A stretch of DNA of 64,000 bases from Siphonodentalium dalli (taxonomy: Eukaryota; Mollusca; Scaphopoda; Gadilida; Siphonodentaliidae), in contig CP136061.1 of the NCBI GenBank assembly GCA_032622095.1, positions 254,831,582 to 254,895,581 on the forward strand. The letters run 5' to 3'. This document shows, piece after piece, positions 26,554 through 40,474 of the stretch (positions are counted from its first letter, which is position 1; every line of letters begins with the position of its first letter). The notes under the pieces were generated by a model, which had not been told where the DNA came from, made no database searches, and saw only the letters and a list, made by a program, of their open reading frames with translations. The position numbers and the translations under genes are program-made.

Positions 26554-27228
26554 GAAGTCGGAAAATGTAAGCACAACCCCATTTACCTGTAAACACAACC
26601 CATTTACCTGTAAACACACCCCATTTACCTGCTAGCTTTGTATGACTCACATGATTATGTAAGTAAAGGTGGATATATTTCTTTATTGCCTCCATCTGGG
26701 GAGAGTATATTATATACAACATTATTTACAAACACAGATAACATGAATGTCACAAGCATGTGGTTGGACAAATTATACCAATATGTGATATTATTATTTA
26801 CAAAAAAAAACAACAGAAAACAATCAAATTTAAATAAAAAGGGAAAAATAGGGGGGGGGGGGCATCAAAATAAAAAAAATTTTTTTTTTTTTTTTTTTTT
26901 TTTTAATAAAAACAATCATTTTACTGAGACACAGATACTCATAAATGTCACAAGCATATGGCTGAACAAATTACACTAATGTGATATTATATTCGTTGAA
27001 AATAGAAACAAATTAAGGAAATGAAAGGGTAAAAAACTGCGGTTTCTTGATTACATTGAGTTATTGAAATACATTGATAACTAACACATATATCCTACAT
27101 AATGTTTTATACCTATATGTACAACTAAATATCGCATCCGTATGCTCGTTGCGGAAAATGTAAACTCAACCCCATTTACCTGCTAGCTTTGTATGACTCA
27201 CATGGTTATGTAAGTAAAGGTGGATGCC
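26554..27228. repeat. Direct repeats leading into the 45 bp array
   Basis: The segment GGAAAATGTAAGCACAACCC through CCCATTTACCTGCTAGCTTTG and the following TGACTCACATG(A/G)TTATGTAAG appear at 26557-26673 and again at 27154-27226. The second copy is the leader of the minisatellite. Between them are a G(10) run and a T(22) run near 26852-26903. Confidence 0.8.
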
Positions 27229-30200
27229 TAATGACACTTGAGTCCACGATAAGAGGTACCATGTCTCGCCCATAGGAAGCTGATAACACTACGATAAGAG
27301 GTACCATGTCTTGCCCATATGAAGCTGATAACACTACGATAAGAGGTACCATGTCTTACCCATAGGAAGCTGATAACACTACGATACGAGGTACCATGTC
27401 TCGTCCATATGAAGCTGATAACACTACGATAAGAGGTACCATGTCTTACCCATATGAAGCTGATAACACTACGATAAGAGGTACCATGTCTTACCCATAG
27501 GAAGCTGATAACACTACGATAAGAGGTACCATGTCTTACCCATAGGAAGCTGATAACACTACGATAAGAGGTACCATGTCTTACCCATAGGAAGCTGACA
27601 ACACTACGATAAGAGGTACCATGTCTCGCCCATAGGAAGCTGATAACACTACGATAAGAGGTACCATGTCTCGCCCATAGGAAGCTGATAACACTACGAT
27701 AAGAGGTACCATGTCTCGCCCATAGGAAGCTGATAACACTACGATAAGAGGTACCATGTCTTACCCATAGGAAGCTGATAACACTACGATACGAGGTACC
27801 ATGTCTCGCCCATATGAAGCTGATAACACTACGATAAGAGGTACCATGTCTCGCCCATATGAAGCTGATAACACTACGATAAGAGGTACCATGTCTTACC
27901 CATATGAAGCTGACATTAGCTGCTGTATACATGGTTATGTAAGTAAAGGTGGATGCCTAATGACACTTGAGTCCACGATAAGAGGTACCATGTCTCGCCC
28001 ATAGGAAGCTGATAACACTACGATAAGAGGTACCATGTCTTGCCCATATGAAGCTGATAACACTACGATAAGAGGTACCATGTCTTGTCCATAGGAAGCT
28101 GATAAAACTACGATAAGAGGTACCATGTCTTACCCATAGGAAGCTGATAACACTACGATAAGAGGTACCATGTCTCGTCCATATGAAGCTGATAACACTA
28201 CGATAAGAGGTACCATGTCTTACCCATAGGAAGCTGATAACACCACGATAAGAGGTACCATGTCTTACCCATAGGAAGCTGATAACACTACGATAAGAGG
28301 TACCATGTCTTACCCATAGGAAGCTGATAACACCACGATAAGAGGTACCATGTCTTGCCCATATGAAGCTGATAACACCACGATAAGAGGTACCATGTCT
28401 TGCCCATAGGAAGCTGATAACACTACGATAAGAGGTACCATGTCTTGCCCATAGGAAGCTGATAACACTACGATAAGAGGTACCATGTCTCGCCCATAGG
28501 AAGCTGATAACACTACGATAAGAGGTACCATGTCTTGCCCATAGGAAGCTGATAACACTACGATAAGAGGTACCATGTCTCGCCCATAGGAAGCTGATAA
28601 CACTACGATAAGAGGTACCATGTCTTACCCATAGGAAGCTGATAACACTACGATAAGAGGTACCATGTCTTACCCATATGAAGCTGATAACTCTACGATA
28701 AGAGGTACCATGTCTCGCCCATAGGAAGCTGATAACACTACGATAAGAGGTACCATGTCTTGCCCATAGGAAGCTGATAACACTACGATAAGAGGTACCA
28801 TGTCTCGCCCATAGGAAGCTGATAACACTACGATAAGAGGTACCATGTCTCGCCCATAGGAAGCTGATAACACTACGATAAGAGGTACCATGTCTTGCCC
28901 ATATGAAGCTGATAATACTACGATAAGAGGTACCATGTCTCGCCCATATGAAGCTGATAACACTACGATAAGAGGTACCATGTCTCGCCCATAGGAAGCT
29001 GATAACACTACGATAAGAGGTACCATGTCTCGCCCATATGAAGCTGATAACACTACGATAAGAGGTACCATGTCTCGCCCATAGGAAGCTGATAACACTA
29101 CGATAAGAGGTACCATGTCTCGCCCATAGGAAGCTGATAACACTACGATAAGAGGTACCATGTCTCGCCCATAGGAAGCTGATAACACTACGATAAGAGG
29201 TACCATGTCTCGCCCATATGAAGCTGATAACACTACGATAAGAGGTACCATGTCTCGCCCATAGGAAGCTGATAACACTACGATAAGAGGTACCATGTCT
29301 CGTCCATATGAAGCTGATAACACAACGATAAGAGGTACCATGTCTCGCCCATATGAAGCTGATAACACTACGATAAGAGGTACCATGTTTCGCCCATAGG
29401 AAGCTGATAACACTACGATAAGAGGTACCATGTCTTACCCATAGGAAGCTGATAACACTACGATAAGAGGTACCATGTCTTACCCATAGGAAGCTGATAA
29501 CACTACGATAAGAGGTACCATGTCTTACCCATAGGAAGCTGATAACACTACGATAAGAGGTACCATGTCTTACCCATAGGAAGCTGATAACACTACGATA
29601 AGAGGTACCATGTCTCGCCCATAGGAAGCTGATAACACTACGATAAGAGGTACCATGTCTTACCCATAGGAAGCTGATAACACTACGATACGAGGTACCA
29701 TGTCTCGCCCATATGAAGCTGATAACACTACGATAAGAGGTACCATGTCTCGCCCATATGAAGCTGATAACACTACGATAAGAGGTACCATGTCTTACCC
29801 ATATGAAGCTGACATTAGCTGCTGTATACATGGTTATGTAAGTAAAGGTGGATGCCTAATGACACTTGAGTCCACGATAAGAGGTACCATGTCTCGCCCA
29901 TAGGAAGCTGATAACACTACGATAAGAGGTACCATGTCTTGCCCATATGAAGCTGATAACACTACGATAAGAGGTACCATGTCTTGTCCATAGGAAGCTG
30001 ATAAAACTACGATAAGAGGTACCATGTCTTACCCATAGGAAGCTGATAACACTACGATAAGAGGTACCATGTCTCGTCCATATGAAGCTGATAACACTAC
30101 GATAAGAGGTACCATGTCTTACCCATAGGAAGCTGATAACACCACGATAAGAGGTACCATGTCTTACCCATAGGAAGCTGATAACACTACGATAAGAGGT

Positions 30201-33200
30201 ACCATGTCTTACCCATAGGAAGCTGATAACACCACGATAAGAGGTACCATGTCTTGCCCATATGAAGCTGATAACACCACGATAAGAGGTACCATGTCTT
30301 GCCCATAGGAAGCTGATAACACTACGATAAGAGGTACCATGTCTTGCCCATAGGAAGCTGATAACACTACGATAAGAGGTACCATGTCTCGCCCATAGGA
30401 AGCTGATAACACTACGATAAGAGGTACCATGTCTTGCCCATAGGAAGCTGATAACACTACGATAAGAGGTACCATGTCTCGCCCATAGGAAGCTGATAAC
30501 ACTACGATAAGAGGTACCATGTCTTACCCATAGGAAGCTGATAACACTACGATAAGAGGTACCATGTCTTACCCATATGAAGCTGATAACTCTACGATAA
30601 GAGGTACCATGTCTCGCCCATAGGAAGCTGATAACACTACGATAAGAGGTACCATGTCTTGCCCATAGGAAGCTGATAACACTACGATAAGAGGTACCAT
30701 GTCTCGCCCATAGGAAGCTGATAACACTACGATAAGAGGTACCATGTCTCGCCCATAGGAAGCTGATAACACTACGATAAGAGGTACCATGTCTTGCCCA
30801 TATGAAGCTGATAATACTACGATAAGAGGTACCATGTCTCGCCCATATGAAGCTGATAACACTACGATAAGAGGTACCATGTCTCGCCCATAGGAAGCTG
30901 ATAACACTACGATAAGAGGTACCATGTCTCGCCCATATGAAGCTGATAACACTACGATAAGAGGTACCATGTCTCGCCCATAGGAAGCTGATAACACTAC
31001 GATAAGAGGTACCATGTCTCGCCCATAGGAAGCTGATAACACTACGATAAGAGGTACCATGTCTCGCCCATAGGAAGCTGATAACACTACGATAAGAGGT
31101 ACCATGTCTCGCCCATATGAAGCTGATAACACTACGATAAGAGGTACCATGTCTCGCCCATAGGAAGCTGATAACACTACGATAAGAGGTACCATGTCTC
31201 GTCCATATGAAGCTGATAACACAACGATAAGAGGTACCATGTCTCGCCCATATGAAGCTGATAACACTACGATAAGAGGTACCATGTTTCGCCCATAGGA
31301 AGCTGATAACACTACGATAAGAGGTACCATGTCTTGCCCATAGGAAGCTGATAACACTACGATAAGAGGTACCATGTCTCGCCCATAGGAAGCTGATAAC
31401 ACTACGATAAGAGGTACCATGTCTCGCCCATAGGAAGCTGATAACACTACGATAAGAGGTACCATGTCTTGTCCATAGGAAGCTGATAACACTACGATAA
31501 GAGGTACCATGTCTCGCCCATATGAAGCTGATAGCACTACGATAAGAGGTACCATGTCTTGCCCATAGGAAGCTGATAACACTACGATAAGAGGTACCAT
31601 GTCTTGCCCATAGGAAGCTGATAACACTACGATAAGAGGTACCATGTCTTGCCTATAGAAGCTGATAACACTACGATAAGAGGTACCATGTCTCGCCCAT
31701 AGGAAGCTGATAACACTACGATAAGAGGTACCATGTCTTACCCACTGGAAGCTGATAACACTACGATAAGAGGTACCATGTCTTGTCCATAGGAAGCTGA
31801 TAACACTACGATAAGAGGTACCATGTCTTGTCCATAGGAAGCTGATAACACTACGATAAGAGGTACCATGTCTTGCCCATAGGAAGCTGATAACACTACG
31901 ATAAGAGGTACCATGTCTTACCCACTGGAAGCTGATAACACTACGGTAAGAGGTACCATGTCTTGTCCATAGGAAGCTGATAACACTACGATAAGAGGTA
32001 CCATGTCTTGCCCATAGGAAGCTGATAACACTACGATAAGAGGTACCATGTCTTGCCCATAGGAAGCTGATAACACTACGATAAGAGGTACCATGTCTTG
32101 CCTATAGAAGCTGATAACACTACGATAAGAGGTACCATGTCTCGCCCATAGGAAGCTGATAACACTACGATAAGAGGTACCATGTCTTACCCACTGGAAG
32201 CTGATAACACTACGATAAGAGGTACCATGTCTTGTCCATAGGAAGCTGATAACACTACGATAAGAGGTACCATGTCTTGTCCATAGGAAGCTGATAACAC
32301 TACGATAAGAGGTACCATGTCTTACCCACTGGAAGCTGATAACACTACGGTAAGAGGTACCATGTCTTGTCCATAGGAAGCTGATAACACTACGATGAGA
32401 GGTACCATGTCTTGTCCATAGGAAGCTGATAACACTACGATAAGAGGTACCATGTCTTGCCCATAGGAAGCTGATAACACTACGATAAGAGGTACCATGT
32501 CTTACCCATATGAAGCGGATAACACTACGATAAGAGGTACCATGTCTTGCCCATATGAAGCCGATAACACTACGATAAGAGGTACCATGTCTCGCCCATA
32601 TGAAGCTGATAACACTACGATAAGAGGTACCATGTCTTGCCCATATGAAGCTGATAACACTACGATAAGAGGTACCATGTCTTACCCATATGAAGCTGAT
32701 AACACTACGATAAGAGGTACCATGTCTCGCCCATAGGAAGCTGATAACACTACGATAAGAGGTACCATGTCTTGTCCATAGGAAGCTGATAACACTACGA
32801 TAAGAGGTACCATGTCTTGTCCATAGGAAGCTGATAACACTACGATAAGAGGTACCATGTCTTGCCCATAGGAAGCTGATAACACTACGATAAGAGGTAC
32901 CATGTCTTACCCATATGAAGCTGATAACACTACGATAAGAGGTACCATGTCTTGCCCATATGAAGCTGATAACACTACGATAAGAGGTACCATGTCTTGC
33001 CCATATGAAGCCGATAACACTACGATAAGAGGTACCATGTCTTGTCCATAGGAAGCTGATAACACTACGATAAGAGGTACCATGTCTTGCCCATAGGAAG
33101 CTGATAACACTACGATAAGAGGTACCATGTCTTGTCCATAGGAAGCTGATAACACTACGATAAGAGGTACCATGTCTTGCCCATAGGAAGCTGATAACAC

Positions 33201-36200
33201 TACGATAAGAGGTACCATGTCTTGTCCATAGGAAGCTGATAACACTACGATAAGAGGTACCATGTCTTGTCCATAGGAAGCTGATAACACTACGATAAGA
33301 GGTACCATGTCTTGTCCATAGGAAGCTGATAACACTACGATAAGAGGTACCATGTCTTGTCCATATGAAGCTGATAACACTACGATAAGAGGTACCATGT
33401 CTTGCCCATATGAAGCTGATAACACTACGATAAGAGGTACCATGTCTTGCCCATAGGAAGCTGATAACACTACGATAAGAGGTACCATGTCTTGCCCATA
33501 TGAAGCTGATAACACTACGATAAGAGGTACAATGTCTTGCCCATAGGAAGCTGATAACACTACGATAAGAGGTACCATGTCTTGTCCATAGGAAGCTGAT
33601 AACACTACGATAAGAGGTACCATGTCTTGCCCATAGGAAGCTGATAACACTACGATAAGAGGTACCATGTCTCGCCCATAGGAAGCTGATAACACTACGA
33701 TAAGAGGTACCATGTCTTGCCCATAGGAAGCTGATAACACTACGATAAGAGGTACCATGTCTCGCCCATATGAAGCTGATAACACTACGATAAGAGGTAC
33801 CATGTCTCGCCCATATGAAGCCGATAACACTACGATAAGAGGTACCATGTCTTGTCCATAGGAAGCTGATAACACTACGATAAGAGGTACCATGTCTCGC
33901 CCATAGGAAGCTGATAACACTACGATAAGAGGTACCATGTCTCGCCCATAGGAAGCTGATAACACTACGATAAGAGGTATCATGTCTTACCCATAGGAAG
34001 CTGATAACACTACGATAAGAGGTACCATGTCTTACCCATAGGAAGCTGATAACACTACGATAAGAGGTACCATGTCTTACCCATAGGAAGCTGATAACAC
34101 TACGATAAGAGGTACCATGTCTTGTCCATAGGAAGCTGATAACACTACGATAAGAGGTACCATGTCTTGTCCTTAGGAAGCTGATAACACTACGATAAGA
34201 GGTACCATGTCTCGCCCATAGGAAGCTGATAACACTACGATAAGAGGTACCATGTCTCGCCCATAGGAAGCTGATAACACTACGATAAGAGGTACCATGT
34301 CTTACCCATAGGAAGCTGATAACACTACGATAAGAGGTACCATGTCTTACCCATAGGAAGCTGATAACACTACGATAAGAGGTACCATGTCTTGCCCACT
34401 AGAAGCTGATAACACTACGATAAGAGGTACCATGTCTCGCCCATAGGAAGCTGATAACACTACGATAAGAGGTACCATGTCTCGCCCATATGAAGCTGAT
34501 AACACTACGATAAGAGGTACCATGTCTCGCCCATAGGAAGCTGATAACACTACGATAAGAGGTACCATGTCTCGCCCATAGGAAGCTGACAACACTACGA
34601 TAAGAGGTACCATGTCTCGCCCATAGGAAGCTGATAACACTACGATAAGAGGTACCATGTCTCGCCCATAGGAAGCTGATAACACTACGATAAGAGGTAC
34701 CATGTCTCGCCCATAGGAAGCTGATAACACTACGATAAGAGGTACCATGTCTCGCCCATAGGAAGCTGATAACACTACGATAAGAGGTACCATGTCTTGC
34801 CCATATGAAGCTGATAACACTACGATAAGAGGTACCATGTCTTGCCCACCGGAAGCTGATAACACTACGATAAGAGGTACCATGTCTCGCCCATATGAAG
34901 CTGATAACACTACGATAAGAGGTACCATGTCTTACCCATAGGAAGCTGATAACACTACGATAAGAGGTACCATGTCTCGCCCATATGAAGCTGATAACAC
35001 TACGATAAGAGGTACCATGTCTTGCCCATATGAAGCTGATAACACTACGATAAGAGGTACCATGTCTCGCCCATATGAAGCTGATAACACTACGATAAGA
35101 GGTACCATGTCTTGCCCATATGAAGCTGATAACACTACGATAAGAGGTACCATGTCTCGCCCATAGGAAGCTGATAACACTACGATAAGAGGTACCATGT
35201 CTTACCCATAGGAAGCTGATAACAGTACGATAAGAGGTACCATGTCTTGTCCATATGAAGCTGATAACACTACGATAAGAGGTACCATGTCTTGCCCATA
35301 GGAAGCTGATAACACTACGATAAGAGGTACCATGTCTTACCCATAGGAAGCTGATAACACTACGATAAGAGGTACCATGTCTTACCCATAGGAAGCTGAT
35401 AACAGTACGATAAGAGGTACCATGTCTTGTCCATATGAAGCTGATAACACTACGATAAGAGGTACCATGTCTTGCCCATAGGAAGCTGATAACACTACGA
35501 TAAGAGGTACCATGTCTCGCCCATAGGAAGCTGATAACAGTACGATAAGAGGTACCATGTCTTGTCCATATGAAGCTGATAACACTACGATAAGAGGTAC
35601 CATGTCTTGCCCATAGGAAGCTGATAACACTACGATAAGAGGTACCATGTCTCGCCCATAGGAAGCTGATAACACTACGATAAGAGGTACCATGTCTTAC
35701 CCATAGGAAGCTGATAACACTACGATAAGAGGTACCATGTCTTACCCATAGGAAGCTGATAACACTACGATAAGAGGTACCATGTCTCGCCCATATGAAG
35801 CTGATAACACTACGATAAGAGGTACCATGTCTCGCCCATAGGAAGCTGATAACACTACGATAAGAGGTACCATGTCTCGCCCATAGGAAGCCGATAACAC
35901 TACGATAAGAGGTACCATGTCTTGCCCATAGGAAGCTGATAACACTACGATAAGAGGTACAATGTCTCGCCCATAGGAAGCTGATAACACTACGATAAGA
36001 GGTACCATGTCTTACCCACTGGAAGCTGATAACACTACGATAAGAGGTACCATGTCTTACCCACTGGAAGCTGATAACACTACGATAAGAGGTACCATGT
36101 CTCGCCCATAGGAAGCTGATAACACTACGATAAGAGGTACCATGTCTCGCCCATAGGAAGCTGATAACACTACGATAAGAGGTACCATGTCTCGCCCATA

Positions 36201-36480
36201 GGAAGCTGATAACACTACGATAAGAGGTACCATGTCTTACCCATAGGAAGCTGATAACACTACGATAAGAGGTACCATGTCTCGCCCATAGGAAGCTGAT
36301 AACACTACGATAAGAGGTACCATGTCTCGCCCATAGGAAGCTGATAACACTACGATAAGAGGTACCATGTCTCGCCCATATGAAGCTGATAACACTACGA
36401 TAAGAGGTACTATGTCTTGCCCATAGGAAGCTGATAACACTACGATAAGAGGTACCATGTCTTGCCCATAGGAAGCTGAC
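27229..36480. repeat. Very large 45 bp minisatellite, about 200 copies
   Basis: Unit of 45 bp: GATAAGAGGTACCATGTCT, then a variable pair of bases, then CCATA(G/T)GAAGC and TGATAACACTAC. There are three blocks (about 27242-27914, 27973-29813, 29872-36479). The first two are each followed by a spacer starting ATTAGCTGCTGTATACATGG and ending CACTTGAGTCCAC; the last ends in the same ATTAGCTGCT junction. Block 2 and the start of block 3 match with a constant offset of 1899 bp, including rare variants (GATAAAACTACG, CCATGTTTCGCC), so a 1.9 kb segment was duplicated recently. A 44 bp unit (GCCTATAGAAG) recurs 449 bp apart at 31651 and 32100. The long open frames on both strands exist because 45 is divisible by 3. 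Confidence 0.97.
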
Positions 36481-37247
36481 ATTAGCTGCTATATAGGCAG
36501 TTTCAGAATCAGTAAGAAACAGTGTTCGTGCTGGACCGAAAAATCTTGTGGCCAAAAGTTTAGCCAAATGAAAATTTTATTAGCCAAATGAAAAAAATAT
36601 TTTTTGGCCAACTTAAAAAAACTTTGGCCAGATTAAATCCTCATTTTCTCGGCGCTTCACGATTATTGACCAAAATATTTGTATTATACTTTATTTGTTA
36701 CTCAGAATAAAAACATAATTAAAACAACACAAAACATCATTTAAAACAATATTATACGAACATATGCATGCGTTATATCGCACAGACAGATCAATTCATG
36801 TCAAGCATTCAAACAAAATACGGCGGGATTCCACATCCGACCATATGCAAAAAGCCCAGTGAAAATCAGTCAGAAATTTGTCATCACGGAGACGATGGAC
36901 TGTACTGCTTTGGCGATGGCTGTTACTTTAATTTCCTTCATGTTTGTACTCTCCTTCAACATTTGTTCAGAAGTACTATGGGAGTTGTTACCTGAAACGA
37001 AATTCGCAAACATGAAACTATATAACATATTAATATAATTATAATCACATACATCCACTAAACCAATTGTAATAAATCTATGTCGCTGACACCATGACGG
37101 TTGCTAACTATTGCCTATTATAGTAAGGTGATAACTGTTGAATATCTATTGTATTCAAAGTTTCAAACCGTTTATGATGTGAAGCCAGGTTGTTATTGGG
37201 CACATAATGTAACTATTGAGTTAAGAACTGCTCGCCTGTACATCCAA
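36481..37247. other. Gene-free stretch
   Basis: It starts with short imperfect repeats of TTAGCCAAATGAAAA and TTGGCCA (36550-36635). Nothing else recognised. Confidence 0.4.
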
Positions 37248-37646
37248 TTAACCCTTTACCCAACAAACCGGCCAAAACCGGCCAAATAAAGCTTCAACAG
37301 CCTAAATTATCTTCGGTCTGTCTCAATAAAACCATACAAATATGGATATCATTGGAACCGGCTCCTTGATCACATTGTGATGGTTACAGTTATGCCCTGT
37401 GCCAATGCATTCTCTTATATATGCGAGTCGACCATAGGTCGCCTCGCATATATAAGAGAATGCATTGGCCTAAAAAAATTCTTTTTTAACACTTTTTACC
37501 ATTTTTTCTTACATTCTTTAACAATTTTATAATTTTTAATGTGTTAAGCCAATGCATTCTCTTATATATGCGAGGCGACCTATGGTCGACTCGCATATAT
37601 AAGAGAATGCATTGGCACAGGGCCGTTCTGTTGGGTAAAGGGTTAA
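37248..37646 (+). mobile_element. piggyBac-like MITE with two hairpins, copy 4
   Basis: TTAA at 37248-37251 and 37643-37646, with CCCTTTACCCAACA ends. Hairpins at 37398-37470 and 37549-37622. Confidence 0.9.
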
Positions 37647-38590
37647 CACAGTGTGCAAGCCTGTACTCGAGGATTTGCCTTTCTTCGGAGAAATGCTACT
37701 TTCTTCGGATTTGCATCACGCTTGACCAAACATACTGATAACATATGTACAAAATCTGTTAATAACGGGATTAAATGTCGACAAGTGAATAAGTCAACCA
37801 CGCGACTAACCAATGATCTAAATTTGTTATTCGGACCAAAACAACTATTTCAAATGGCTATGTATACAAATAAACGCCATATTTCTCAGATTTCCCGTAT
37901 AGGGGATAAAATGTACTCATACTCAAAGCACCTTAACTATATCCAGGAACAAATTACTTCTCAGTACAACACTATATACCCCCTCTATTGTGTATAAAGC
38001 TTGGTTGGGGTTGACGATAGGAACTTAGTAAAAATTGCAAACGAATTGGTCTGCTATAGTAGCTATCCTGTCTGTACTACTTTAGTCGCTGTGTGTACTT
38101 CTGTTTGCAGACAAGCCAAATAGCACTGTACTACTTTAGTCGCTTTGATATTTTCAAATTGGGTTATGAAGAAAGTTGAAATAAAGTAAGCAAGAAAGCC
38201 CCACGTCCTCCGGTATATTGATTAAGTGGTCCTGCTAATCGGCCATGATGCTAGTGGGACCACTAGCATTGTCTGAATATGATATGATTCTGGAAGGACA
38301 AACTGATGCCGTTACGAAAAAGAACCGTTATTTTTTTCTAAAGTTGTCATTTTCGCAGTGTTTGGCCAATACGAGCAATTTGAGAAAAAAAGCCATTGTA
38401 TGTATGAACCATATATATTTGGAATATATATAGTTTTGGTTCTTCTTCCAAGTAGCATATAATACTGAAAATATGATCTGTATTCGAAAATTAAGTGGGT
38501 CTCTAACGGTGGCTTTAAACCACATGGTGTCAATTTTGATATAGTGCGTTGTAAATACCATATTTACTAAAAAAAAGAATCTCCAACGAT
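37647..38590. other. Gene-free stretch
   Basis: A short direct repeat GTACTACTTTAGTCGCT occurs near 38076 and 38129. No gene recognised; the 114-codon frame at 37653-37997 has no recognisable feature. Confidence 0.4.
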
Positions 38591-38705
38591 TTATGTTGGG
38601 ATATAAGATTTTATAAAACTAGTTTGATAAATTTGATTCACAACGAGTCGTAGACGAGTTGTGAATAAAATTCATCAAACGATAAAATCTTATATCCCAA
38701 CATAA
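38591..38705. repeat. Hairpin, TTATGTTGGGATATAAGATT arms
   Basis: Arms of about 50 bp (TTATGTTGGGATATAAGATT and its inverse) flank a short CGAGTCGTAGACGAG loop. Confidence 0.85.
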
Positions 38706-39504
38706 CGAACTGAAGATCTTGTAAAACTAGAGCCGTATGACTTTTTAACAAATCAAAATCCTTAACAGAACCTGCAAAATGCACACATTTACATCGTTGG
38801 CTGAGACGCTTCACAACCGTATACGACAGTATTGCGCTCTCGAGCTGCCGACGGAAAATATAGTCCCCCAGTTTGCTTCTTTGTTTTTGTGTGTATTTTC
38901 GTTAGTGCAACAAAGTTGGACAATAATTTAACTTTAATTAACAAAGCAATCATTTTGCATTGTCTGGTGTTGTTGTCATGTGCGGCTTTACGAAATAGTA
39001 TTCATTAGCCTAATTCAATGTAAAGTCATTTTGTTGGCGCCGCGCCAAGTTAGCGGGTAGCACGCGCCTATTCGTCACTAGTGAGAGAAATATGTAATGG
39101 CTTTTCTAATGATATAATAGGAGTTTTAATTATGTAATATAAGTAGATAAGTATATATCGTATACAACATTCCAACTCGAGCGATGGCAGGCAATTTGTA
39201 TCGACGGGTAACAAACACCGAGCTGCGTATATTATGTATCACGTGACCCCCGCCACCTCGACGAGGATCCGAACTATGCGTAAATCCCATTGAAGAGTTC
39301 GAACTCCATTCACACGGTTTTTACTAGGAAGTTCACGATGACAGATCATCCTGACAAGATTTACCTTTCAACGAACTGAATTGTAAACCCTTCACATCAT
39401 ATCCGATCACCGAGCCTATAATTATACAGCCTATAGACAAATACAAATAAACTGAAAACACACAGAAATGCTAGCGTTCATTTCCTTTCACTGACCGACA
39501 CAAA
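38706..39504. other. Gene-free stretch
   Basis: Nothing recognised. Confidence 0.4.
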
Positions 39505-39896
39505 TCTCATATATATTTTGAAGACCTCTGTTTGTTTGTTTGTCTGTCTGTCTGTATGTTTGTCTGTCATTTATACAAATCTACGATTCTCGACCGATCG
39601 GGACGAAACTTGGTACGTGTGTGTAGTTTGACCAGGCGGTGGACGTTGTCGTATTGGCGAGCCCGTGTGGCGCCCGCTTCGCGCATGCGCAGACGAGATA
39701 TCGGAAACGGGTGGAGCTATCGACTTGAAATTTGCTATGTGAATGTATCTTGCCCCGGATACGAATTTTATCGGGTCGCCGAGCCCGTGCGACGCCAGCT
39801 TCGCGCATGCGCAGACCAGATCTCGGAAACGGGTGGAGCTATCGACTTGAAATTTGGTTTTTGAATAGCCCGGACAACGTCGGGCTCATCGGCTAG
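39505..39896 (+). mobile_element. Short non-autonomous Helitron
   Basis: The 5' end is TCTCATATATATTTTG and the 3' end is CTAG. A stem AGCCCG/CGGGCT lies at 39867-39886, six bases before the terminal CTAG. The element sits exactly between A (39504) and T (39897), the host site Helitrons use, and has no target duplication. A second 5' end of the same family (TCTAATATATATTTTGGGAC) starts immediately at 39897, suggesting head-to-tail insertion. No Rep/helicase coding capacity. An internal direct repeat GGAAACGGGTGGAGCTATCG is present twice. Confidence 0.8.
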
Positions 39897-40474
39897 TCTA
39901 ATATATATTTTGGGACTTCTGTTTGTCTGTTAGCTATGGCCGGGAAAACTGCAGGACGGATTTCGACCAAACTTCCTATCTAAGGGTAAAAACACAGATG
40001 AAGTGTCGTCGCATTGCTTTTGAGAAGCTCCGAGCACTCATTCTCCATTCCCACTGCCACCGTCTTGGAATTGTGGGGTTAATCGCGTGATAGTTAAAGA
40101 GCGTTCGTATCCGCAGTTTCGTTGATAAAGAGCGTGTCTGTGTCCAGACATGAGCGTGTTGTGATTATGTTCACTGGGCTAGCGCTTCGTAAAAATAACC
40201 CTCCGCATCTTAATAGAGGAGAAAAACCGTACGCCATTCAGAACAGTTCACTGTTGTGTTTATTATATTTTCTATACTATAGTGTGTTGCAACTACAGTT
40301 AACTATTGTCTATATATTCGCATGGTGTTTATATTCATGTAAACCGATGTATTTGGGAGCGGGGCCTGCTGTATAAGTTGTAAAAACTTATTCCCCAATA
40401 CCGTTGTGAATGAACTTTTAATAAAATATGTCTAAATTAACGCCATGCATGCACATGTGAATGCGACTCGCAAT
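39897..40474. other. 5' part of a second Helitron, then gene-free sequence
   Basis: The first 80-100 bases resemble the start of the Helitron at 39505 (ATATATATTTTGGGACTTCTG). No 3' hairpin with CTAG was found, so the copy is partial or diverged. Confidence 0.5.

Noticed and set aside
27229-36480. CRISPR-like array
   Set aside because: Units are contiguous with no unique spacers, and the context is eukaryotic.
27957-36567. Long minus-strand open frames of 624 and 722 codons with a 15-residue repeat (RHGTSYRSVISFLWA type) and overlapping frames of VPLIVVLSASYG type
   Set aside because: A 45 bp unit keeps any stop-free frame open through the array, and two frames are open at once. Units of 44 bp break frames without consequence, and there is no start context or domain. 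Treated as minisatellite.
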